A DNA stretch of 64,000 nt from Acholoe squamosa. Its lineage: Eukaryota; Annelida; Polychaeta; Phyllodocida; Polynoidae. Under the pieces are notes generated by a model. It was not told the DNA's origin, did not search any database, and saw only the letters and a program-made list of their open reading frames with translations. How positions within the stretch are numbered: the stretch's first letter is position 1; each line of letters starts with the position of its first letter. The position numbers and the translations under genes are program-made. Shown in pieces: positions 11,601 to 23,600 of this stretch. The DNA lies in contig OX439036.1 of assembly GCA_949317995.1 (NCBI GenBank), forward strand, positions 24,278,854 to 24,342,853, written 5' to 3'.

Positions 11601-14600
11601 GAATAACATAAAATAGGTGTCAGTCATGGAGCTTATTGATTTTTTTATGCGAGTGATGGTGGTGTAAGGTGAATCTAGTCAATTTTCTATTGTCCTTTCT
11701 ATTCACAAAACATTCTATGAAATGAAACCATGATAAACATGGGATTTGGGGACATTTCTCACAATGATTGATTATAACTGTGTGCATATCGTCCATTTAA
11801 AGGTAGTGCTGCTACCTGGTGTGGATTCAACATCCAAGTATCTAAACATATTGATGTTTAAATCTAAACAGCTATTATTCAACTGTTTCAACTCTAAACA
11901 TCTAAACATGTTTAGCATAAATGTTTATGTAGTTAGAATAAAAGTGTTCATTTCCTAAATTTGTAGTCGATGAGACACCTAACTGACCTATATGATTAGG
12001 TTTTAAACGTGTTTAGACCTAAACATGTTTAAAATCTAAACACCATTTTTGCAGTATACTTTGTCCGAAGACCCTGGAATGGATAATAATATCGATCTTC
12101 CTAATGATATTGGAACTACTGTGACATTTAACAAGGATATCATATTCTAAAGAGTTTTGCTGACATGTACAGGCGCTGTTAGATGACAGGAAAAGGGAAC
12201 ACATTTCTTCTTAGAAGCTCCCTTCCTTCAATAGGGGCATTGTGTTTCAATATGTGTAAAATGATGGCAGATCGGGAACTGTATGAGAGTATCCGACAAG
12301 CCCTTTTGGAAACGTTTGTGGAAACCCTCTGGGACATGAAAGATGATGTTTGGGAGGGGGGCCGACATTATGGTAGCAGAGGCAGGACTGTCAGTATATT
12401 GTAAAGTCTATAAAGTATACACTGCAAAAATGGTGTTTAGATTTAAAACATGTTTAGGTCTAAACATGTTTAAAACCTAAACATATGTCAGTTAGGTGTC
12501 TCATTGGCTACACATTTAGGAATTAAACACTTTTCTTCTAAACACCGAAACATTTTTGCTAAAAATATGTGACCAGGCAAGCAAAAACACCCATCTGTAG
12601 GGAAACTCATTATCAAAGTTCATCTGAAGATCTTTAAAATGAGACATCATTGGCTTAAATATTCCTAGTAGTTATGTCAGAACCCCACCTTGAACATAGG
12701 TTGTTATTCATATTTGAAATTGATGATTAAGCTCTAAATACATTATAAACCATAATAATATCTAAAAACACGATAAATCAGCCTTTTTCATAAAAATACA
12801 TAACAATATGGTGATTTTTGTCATAGATTTTGATCTAGAAGGAATTTTGCATTTCTGTTTTCAGATTTGGGTCTTTGGTGAGTTTCCCTGAAAATTGGCA
12901 TAAAAATCTGCAAATTTTGATTATTGGAATGGTTGCCATGGCAACCAGAAACAGGCATATAGGCTGATTTCTCATGAAAAATGTTCATTTTACCTTCCAA
13001 ATAGGGGTCATTTCTACCGAAAATGGTGCATTTTAAATGAGACCATTGAATTCTGCATCAAAAATTAGCTTAATATATTTTTTATTGATTTTACAGTAAT
13101 TTCGCCTCTCCAATGCCCCCTGGTGGCCAAATGGGGAATTAAAAATCTGCCGTGGAGGGGTGTTCTTGCTTGATGGGTCACATATATAGATGTTTAGAGT
13201 TTAAACATATTAAATAATAGGTGTTTAGATTTAAACATCAATATGTTTAGACACTTGTATGTGAGATACACACCAGGTAGCAGCACTACCTTTGAATGGA
13301 AACTCTGCACACAATCACAATCAATTGCTGTGGCAAATCTTCCCAAACCCCTTGTTAAACATGGTATCATTTCATAGAATGTCATCAGAATAGAAACAGC
13401 AATGGAGATTTGACTCAATTTGCCTACCACCAGTACAATTAGTGTAAACTAATGAATAAGTCTCATGACAGACACCTATTTCATGATATTTTGCAAAGGA
13501 TAAAGCAGTGTCCTCCCTGTCAAGCTGTTGCACTTTCTCAAGTCCCTCATTCTAATGCAGTGTATACATATATGTATATGTAAACTTGTGGCTGACTTCT
13601 TTTAGGACTTTGCACTTGTAAATACCTGCTGATGTCCCCCAGAAAGTAAATGAAAAAAAAACAAACAAAAGATAACCCTATATTCTCTTAATGCATACAT
13701 CTGTGAACCTAAATTTCTATCTAATCATTTAGACATCTAAACATAAAATTTCATATCAGAAAAATTCTAAACCTAAACACATAGATATCTAAACACTTAA
13801 GCTGATCATATTGTTTGGATAAACATGTTTAGGAAGTTGATGTGATTACAAAAACGTTGCAGGAATATGTTTAGAATTGTGTTTAGGATCTAAACACCAT
13901 TTTAGCAGTATAGACTTTGCAATGTGTATACTGCAATATCAAATATCAGTTTACAAGTACAAAACCGCCCTGAAAGACAACTGCACTCTTGCTATGTATC
14001 CTATTTCCAACCTGTAAATTGCCTGTGGATGCATTAGAAGCCCCTCAGTCCACCCCTTCATATTCTCCATCATTGTCAGCTTCATACTTATGATTATCAT
14101 AATATGAAACAATACATTCTGTATTAGAAATATAGTGAAGTAGATATAAATTATATTACTCCAAATATATGGTTATGATAGACAAAACCTTCGCAAAGGC
14201 ATGATGGACTAACAGTTGTACATCCAGACACCATCACATTATTCCAATCAGTTTGATACAATCACAGTGTTTGTGTGCATTATTAGCAACACAACACTGC
14301 AGTATTATAGTACCATAGAGTAGTTGATATTCCTCACCCTACTCATGTTTTTTCTCATACATGAAATGCATCTATACTAATCTACTTCTGTTATTGAACT
14401 GCATCACTGTATGATATTTGCAAATGTCACACAAATAGGAGAACATCAATTCTGATTAGCGCATCCATATTAGAAGAACTAGAGCAGTCTATATACAGTG
14501 TGTTATATTATCCCCTCATTACTAGGTTCCTATTCCAATTATCAAGTGTACATTTTTGTGTTTATCACCTCTAGATGCGAGACTTACAAAACGACCACAT

Positions 14601-17600
14601 CGTCCGTTTCATTGGGGTGTGCATAGACCCACCCAATCAGTGTATCCTCACTGAGTACTGCCAAAAGGGCAGCTTACAGGTTTGTAACACTGAGTTATCG
14701 TGTTTGTAATTTTTGTGTTGACCCTAAAGAGGGTTATAGAAAAAAAACTCTTTTATATATCTGTTTAGGGACAAGACAATAATTTGCAAACACGAGTTAT
14801 TATATCTAAACTAAGAGTCTGTCGTTTTACAGAAGCGTGTACTTCCCTCAGAGGGAATCCTGAACGGTAGCAAGAAAACAGTAGAAATAAGGAACTGTAT
14901 GCACTGGAAAAACCATTTCAAAAAATATGCTAATTTTGTCAATGATATAATGCTTAAATGCTTCCCATCACTCGAGCATATTCAAATTTTACAAGATGTA
15001 AGATATTGACCTGCCCATTGCCAATGCTTCATAATGTTATATTCTTTTCTTCTTTTCAGGACGTGTTAGAAAACGAACAGATAAAATTAGATTTTATGTT
15101 CAAGTTCTCACTGATGCAGGATATAGTTAGGGTAAGTAACCAAAATACTACAGACTGTTGTTTTATCCTCTATCTATCTCTTGCATACCATTTTTATGAC
15201 ACAAATGTATACATGATATCTTGAGGTAGGAAAGATAAGATCACCATGAACCTGACCTTCCATCTCCAGTATAAGATTACATTATAACATATGCCGGTAT
15301 AGTCTTTGCTGTCAGGCAGCGATATAATACGGTAATGACAAAAACAGCCATATAACTTTAGCTTAGGGGGGATTTGCCTAGATCTTCACACAATGTGGAG
15401 GGTGTAGCGTTGGTCTGTTGATGTAGGATGAAGCAGCACACCCCCTGGGAAGGTCGATAAGCTAATAGACAGTCAGTAAAGAATAGGTAGGGAGCTGTCA
15501 TTCTGTCTGATAATATCCTTAGGGCGGTCAAGTGTGCGTTGGACTGCTGTAGTAGGCAGTAGGGAGGGCTGGCACCTTGGTGGGATGGTTTATGTATAGG
15601 AGGGTGCCTGTTAGATGTCCTGTAGATTGGTAAGGGAATATATGCTAGTATGGGAAATATCCATAAACAATAACAAAATGTAACTAAAAGAAGAATCTAT
15701 AAATGCTCTACTTTGGTAAAAGGCAGGGTGGTGTAGCTGCGTCCTCGAAATGCTATCAGTCTTATCAGGTGTAGTGGGTGGTCATATAGGCATCAATACA
15801 AGCACGTAGCGGGAGGGGCATATGAAGCATAAAGCAGAGAGTATATGAGAAGTCTGCTAGTAGTACAGCATATAGGAGAACAGCTACATCAGGTTCAGAA
15901 ACGCTATTGTGTACAGCTATTTCCTGATCAAGCAAAATGGGGCATTATAATCATCAATATACCCGCACTGAAAACATGGAAGATCCGAAACTAGTCAGCG
16001 GTGACCACTTTAGGTCCTCAAGTTGACGATACCTAAAACTACAACTTTAGGTAGTCAAAATGACGACTTTAGGTCGTCATCCTGACGACCTGAGTCGTCA
16101 GTATGACAATACTGACAGTAAAGAGTTGTCATACTGATGACTTAGGTCGCCAGGATGACGACCTAAAGTTGTCATTTTGACTACCTAAAGTTGTAGTTTT
16201 AGGTATCGTCAACTTGAGGACCTAAAGTGGTCACCGCTGACTAGTTTCGGATCTTCCATGTTTTCAGTGCGTGTTTAGAAAAAAAGAGCATACAGAGATA
16301 ATGTTCATTCACATTGTCTCACTATCAAAGCAGGGGACTTAATCAGATATCATTAATGCCAGGAAAGAAATACAATTAGCACCCGCACCCACAAAAGAAA
16401 AAAAGTTAGATGAGATAATCTTACAACACCCATAAGGATCAGTCGGGAGATTTCAAAACAGGAGAAAAAAGTAACCATAATCATGCAGAGGTGATCTTAT
16501 TTCTATAATACTGACCAGCTTTCATCTTCAAGCCTTGCATGATTACACTGACTTAATAGCGACTTTCAAACATTGAGACATCTTTGTATCTCTTTTTCCA
16601 CCTAATTCCATTTGCTCGTTGTAACGTTGCAGGCATTGGCCTATCTGCACAGTAGTGAGATAAGGAGTCATGGGAATCTGAAGAGCTCCAACTGTGTGGT
16701 GGACAGTCGGTTTGTGCTCAAGATAACAGACTTTGGACTTCACTCATTAAGGGGTAGGGAAGAGCACAATGAAGAAGATTCCTACGCCTACTATAAAAGT
16801 GAGTATAATTTATTTAGATATTTAGACATGGTATAACGAATTTCTAAGAATGCTTGCAGAAAAGGTCAATACACAGGTATGGCAAGGTTGGGATATGGAA
16901 CATATCTTTCTTGGGAGCACAATTGGATCGACACTATCTTATTATTGACTGTTATCCTTGCCAGCACCCATGTATGCATTTGGATTTGCACATGATTCTC
17001 CTTGCTATTAAGCATGGGTCTACCAAGTTTCATTTATTAATTCCCATATCTTCAAATATTTTTCAGAATTTACAAGAATAAAAGAATTGTTTATCATTTT
17101 GCATAAATTATGCTAATTAGGCTGAACTGAAAATTTTCAAAAGGGTAAAATCTTATTGCTAGAACTTATTTCTTTGAAAACTGGCCATTTTAGAATAACT
17201 GTAGTCATGTGTTGCATCATTCTCAGGCTTAATCAGGAAATTTTGCCTATCTAATTAAATATGTAAATCAGGGGCCTTAATATGCAAAATCTAGAATGGC
17301 CCCAAGCTGAGTAGGAACCATCCAATTAACATAATGCAACCATCATGGTAAGTAGAACAGAGATTTTGCCCTGACTATGCAAGAGATTACTGCTACATTG
17401 CATCAAGTAATTATCTGCAAATGCTGCACACTCTCAACATATTACGTGTAGTCCTGTGCCGATCCTGTGAATAGGGATGGGAACTCAACATTAAGAGATA
17501 GTGCTGGCCCACTGAGGGCCTCCGTTAATGAGTTGCTGATATAGGTGGGGCATGGTGTGTGGGTGGGCCCAACGCCTACACGTCTCCCATCATAGTCTAT

Positions 17601-20600
17601 GCCTATAGAAACATTGCAGAAAACCTACAAACACCTGTTTTGTTTCTTGGAGGGGATGTGATCTTCTAATTCAGTGCCAATATGGCTACAGTTGAATTCG
17701 AGAAGGATTTGTACTATAACGGTGTTCATGTACTTGCACTGTCCGAGAAAAGTGTGTGAAATTCAAATTCAATCAAACTTTGATGTTTACGAATTCAAAT
17801 CCAATGGGACGACTCCCTCTCTCTCTCTACTAAAATCAAGTACTTAAAGTATTTACATTCGGAACATTTTCTTCTATTCATTTAATGATGAATTTCAAAG
17901 TACTTCAAAAGATATTACCAGAGGACACAGAGATAATGATGATGGATTTTGATTAAATGAAACATGACGGTACATGGATCATAATGGATAAAAGGGCATT
18001 GAGCAACAATAGAACAATTAATTTTGATAATGCCTCCATTGAAAACACATGTTATTAGTGCTCTCCCACTCTTTCTTCCATTGATTTTCAAGCGCCACTG
18101 CTACTAAATAAATTATATTCCCACAGCAGCATACCTTTGCCAATACCAATCGAAATGAAAATACATCATTTATAACATGCAAATCAATGTGTCATTTGGA
18201 AGTTTGCCTCAACCAATGTGAAACTGATTTATTGCAGCCCAAAGTAAAGACAACCAGAAGGCTAAGCAGCACTACAGAGGTTAGATCGAGAATGAAACTG
18301 AACAGTTGCTGTAAAAGCTCTCCCCTCCAACAAAAACAACTTTCTAAACCCATAATAATCCCTTTTGTGGCATGTGAGCCAACATTATAGCTTGCCATCT
18401 TTCACTCTGGAACTGTGTTATTCTAGGCTGGATATTCCGTTGTGCCTAGATAAAATTAACACAAGAATCCTTTGTACAGCCGCAGGCATTCCCTTCAAAG
18501 TTTCCCTCTGTTTGATAACCATTTCTGGATACTAACATGGATATAATTATTATCATTAGTACTGTTATGTTTACTTAAGGAAATTTACAATAGTTACTAA
18601 CAAAGTGTATAACATTAAGCCGTCCTGGAGGCTATGGTGATAGTTCATGTGTCACCACAAGTAATTTGATCATGAGAATAACATTGCATTTTATTCTGTT
18701 TAGTATTGCATGGAAAGACCTGCTGAAATGCAATGAAAATGTCTATCCATAGTGACTATATGAGATGCAATAACATCAGAGTATCATGTAGGCAATAAAA
18801 CACAATCATTTCCCTTTTCATAACATCAAATACTTCTGAATCAAATATGAACCCGGCTACTATATCATCCCCACACAAAAGCCATATTGTACCTCTCAGA
18901 AACCCAGTGAATATTACATATTTGAATCAATATTGGTATGTTTCTCACTTTGCACTGTTCATATGGATGGTTGTCCTTCAGTAAAAAGCTCAATTTCAGT
19001 TAATTCCTTGCTGTTGAATGCATTTACATCCACACCAATCTCCCTCACTATACTCTATAGCTATAACGGATATTGTCTAGTCGTATATTGGTGGCGTAAC
19101 TGGTTCCTGGTTCTTTGTCCTGGGGTGGTGCCGGAAATGTGACTGGATAATTGGACAATGATTCCCATTCAGTTGTTGGCCTGGGGGTCCATAGAATGGG
19201 AAATACTGGTCAACAATAGCAGCTCGCCTGTTACTGCTCTGTCTATCACATCAAGCATAGGAGGGTGGACAGAGGGTGGTGTGCTGATTATATGCCACTC
19301 TCTTGTTTCTAAGTAGGATTTATGTTTTATAGTCTGGGGGTGGGGGGGGGGGGTTGATAGAGGGGCCTATGCCTTTACGTAAGACAATATAGGGCATAAG
19401 ATGATTTTGAATTTAAGTTAATGAGATAGATGCAGATTTAAATGATATAGCAACTTTGATTTATTCTTAATTGGTAGGTGAAATGGTAGGTGAAATGTAT
19501 CAGATGTCATTTTGACTTTAGGTTATATCATCTTAATTTCAATCGCAATTGCACGGATCATTGTACGAAACACTGTACAAGATGCAAATTGTACACATTA
19601 TAATGCATTTCCCAAGACTACATATTATATGTACTCCTCAAATCCACCACTGCCATACAGCACATTTTCTTGCTGCAGGCAGGTAGGGGGTATACATAAT
19701 CATAATGTGTTGTGAGAGCTGCTCCGTGATGGATGAGGAATTGCTCATTTACCTTGACTTGTGTTTGCAGGTAAATTATGGATGGCCCCTGAGCTGCTCC
19801 GCATGCACAACCCACCACTAGAGGGCACGCAGAAGGGGGACGTTTACAGCTTTGCCATCATTTGCCAAGAGATTGTTTATCGTAACGGCCCCTTCTGGGT
19901 CGAAAACATGGATCTCATGCCACAAGGTGAGATAATCTTACAGGTCATATTGTGACAGGGAATGAAGGGTAGGTGAAAGTATAGTGATCACTGGTGATGC
20001 TTCACATTGTCATCATTTATCTTATCATGTTTAGTAATACCATAATCATCTGCTCAGAGCTGATCATACCTCTCTCGTATATATTGATGTTATGTTTGAA
20101 AATATACTGTGATGCCGTGCTTATGGGGATAACCCTTTACCTGCCCTATAGAATCTGCCTGGAGCTAGGGTGCGTTTTATATGCGAGGTCATCTTACTAT
20201 AGCAGTTAAATTAATCATGACACTAGCAGTTTAATACAGTACTAAATTGCTCAAAGCCAAGACCTAGCTATGCCTTATCACCCTTTCCACCAAAATATTT
20301 AGTATTCCATCTCTTCTCCTCTTGTTTTCTTCAGAAATTTACAGGAATGTGAAGAATGGGCAGAAGCCCTACTTTAGGCCCACCTTGGAGCACATAGAGG
20401 ATGAGGATTACAGGGAGGCGCTGGCCAATATGATCACCAAGTGCTGGTCTGAAGACCCCATGGACCGGCCAGACTTCCACTCACTCAAAACTATCATCAG
20501 GAAAATAAACAAGTAGGTTTGAGCTTTAAGTAATGTGCCCACAATTGTGTCGCTCACCTGTTATTTCTTTAGTATCCAATACATTAATTATGGTAAATAA

Positions 20601-23600
20601 GGATATTTTGTGGTTATATTTATTGTGAGGCTGATCGATTATTTTCATCATATATATGTAGTAGTAACCAACGTAAAAAGCCCCTGCACAGAATTAAAAT
20701 ATCTAGACTTAACAATGTGGTCGAACAACCCACACAAACGTTATCTTCGTCGCTAACTACGGGAGCACATTAATCTGAAAATGCTCCTAATTCTGATAGC
20801 CTTCTCCACATTAATCTATCACCCGTAAAAAAAAAAGAAATTAAAAAAGAGAAAGATAAAAATGCACCTCATTGTGTCAATAATTACCTTGCTGTGATTG
20901 AAGGGATGGAGATACGGGCAACATTCTTGACAACTTACTTAACCGTATGGAGCAATACGCCAACAACCTGGAGGGCCTGGTGGAGGAGAGGACGGCTGAC
21001 TACCTGGAGCAGAAGAAGAGGGCTGAGGACCTGCTCTACATGATGCTGCCAAGGTACTGAGAGTCCTCCAGGGTGTAGACATTCTGATACTGTCACATTT
21101 TTGTGTAATTTTGCTTCTTTAGGAATTTGATAACAAAACTCTTGTGATATCAACCAGGAAGATGAAAAGGATAGATGAGATTTATGGTAGAAATGGAGAC
21201 AATGATTCACTGTATCGTAATGTTGTTAGGACTCTCTAAAATAACTAACAAAGTTTCAGTGGCACCAAACGAGTAGTTTTTTTTATATAAGGCAATGTGG
21301 CATCTGTCTCATTCATGTATCTAACAGTTATGGCATTGAGTAAATAAACCAAAAGATGGATTTATTCATGTATACACATAATTTAAGGAAGTATCAATTG
21401 AAAGTTCTATATGGTACGGTTCCCTGCAACCACATGATTAAAAATATTATGAATACCATTCAATTTACTAGTTGAATACTTGTTCAGACTGACGACCTTC
21501 TATGTGTTTTACCCAGGTCAGTGGCTGGACAGCTCATGAGAGGGGAATCGGTGACGGCAGAGAAGTTTGATAACGTCAGTATCTACTTCAGTGACATTGT
21601 AGGATTCACCAGTCTGTCTGCCAGAAGCTCACCCATGGAGGTAGGTACCTAAGGGCCGAGTCTTATATTGGCAGGTGGGGGGGGGGCTTGTTAGATATAG
21701 GTGAGCCAGCAAGCAGAAAGGACAGTTACTGCGGGATTTAGTACCAGATTTAGCCACCAGGGGGCACCACTATGGACTAGAATAGGAAAAATATGACTAA
21801 AACTGTTATAGGGTACTTTTTTATGGAGAATTCAATGGTTTTTGATAAAACGTTCTATTTTGGGTGGAAAGGTTCCAAATTTGGCATGTAAAAAGAATGT
21901 TTTTGGGCCAAAATAGGCATTTTTGTTGATTTATGTTGCCATGGAAACATGATTTTCATTCTAAATAGGAAAATCAATGATCCCATTTGAAGGAACATCC
22001 CACAAGGTTTACTATGGTGAAAACAGAATGAAAATACCATTTCTAGATCAAAAGTTATGGGCAAAAGAATAAAAATTTATACGAATTTAGCTAATTAGCA
22101 TAAATTATGCTAATTAGCTATATATCTCATGACCAATTAGACATAGAGCTTATTAACATATTAAAAATGGTCACACCTACCCATATCTAGCAAGCCATTC
22201 CTCCAAAACTAACAGGAGTATCTTCTCATGCTATGTATCACTGTAAAGCTAGTGATTTGAATTTTAAAGTGGACTTTTAGCACGGAGCACCCTTTCTCCT
22301 TGCCTCTACAATAATTCTATACAAATATTTTGGGAACATTTCGATTTTCTTTTTTTTTAATTTGGCTACCATAAAACTTTTTTTAATGTTTGTCAACATT
22401 TTTTCATCATCCAATTGATGTTTCTGGGACAAACCCCCTCTCTATCAAACGGATTTTACTAACCCTGTTATTAAGCTATACTATAATAGAATGTGTTTGT
22501 CTGAAATATCAACAGATCGCAACCCCTCTTTTTCCTCTCCTGCAAAACTTGAAATATGCAGATACAACCTTGTTGCACTGAGGCAACGACATATGGATGA
22601 AAATCAATATGAAAAGCAAATGCTGTCATTCACTGTTAGTATCAAAGACACACAAAAACAATCTATTATCCAATTTTATTAGGAGGGGGTCATTTTGAAA
22701 AGTTGTTCCTTGTTGGGAGGGGGGGGGGTAAAATCCAATAAACCTACACACTGGAGGGGTGGAGTTAAATATGAGCAATCCAAGTGCTTATCGACATGTA
22801 TTTTTCCACCTGCATATTTTTTTTTTGGGGGGGGAGTCATTTTGCAAAATCAGTTATTAGTGGGGGGGGATCGCTATAACTGTTATCATATTGGTGGTCG
22901 GTCAAGAAAAATTTTGCCACTTTGCCAACATCTGTCAAGCCCCCACCCCCAGCTGGAAATAAATCTAACCAATCTAACTACTAACAAATTGTCCATGTAC
23001 AGGCATAGGTCATATACCAGTTATTGCCTAGATATTAAACTTCAAGCCTGATACTAATGATCACTTTTTGCTTAATTCTTAGAACTCTACAGTGTTTTGA
23101 CATCCCTTGTAGAATGCGAACAACCTATTTTTAGAGAGACTAGTTATCTCAGTTAGCGGCATTTTTTTTTCTTTTTATTTAGGTTGTGGACCTCCTGAAT
23201 GATCTCTACACGACGTTCGACTCCATCATCGTCAACTTTGACGTTTATAAGGTAATGTGCAGGCTTTCATTCTTACTCTGAGAAATGAGCCATCTAGGTC
23301 CATGTTGATTTACGTAGTTCACGTTAAAAGGTCACACCTCTTCTGCAAGGTAATCTAGTTGGGGCAGCAGATTAATCAGTGATATCTTATCTCACTGTCA
23401 CCACTATGCATAATCATGTTGAATAATGTTTTTGGTGTTTTTTTTGTTGTTTTTTTATACTCGACGTTAGAACTGCGTTCATGTGGGAGGCATGCGGCGA
23501 GCGGGGAGGGAGGAAGGTCAGGGGTCCAAATTATCTTTCGGTTTTCTTTAATTACCCTGTGCACAGTGATAACTTAAAACAGGGAAAGAATAATACAAGG

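Noticed and set aside
22695-23051. 118-codon frame through G-runs in a cyclase intron
   Set aside because: Caused by GGGGGG and TTTTTT runs; composition not protein-like, and it lies inside an intron of a well-supported gene.
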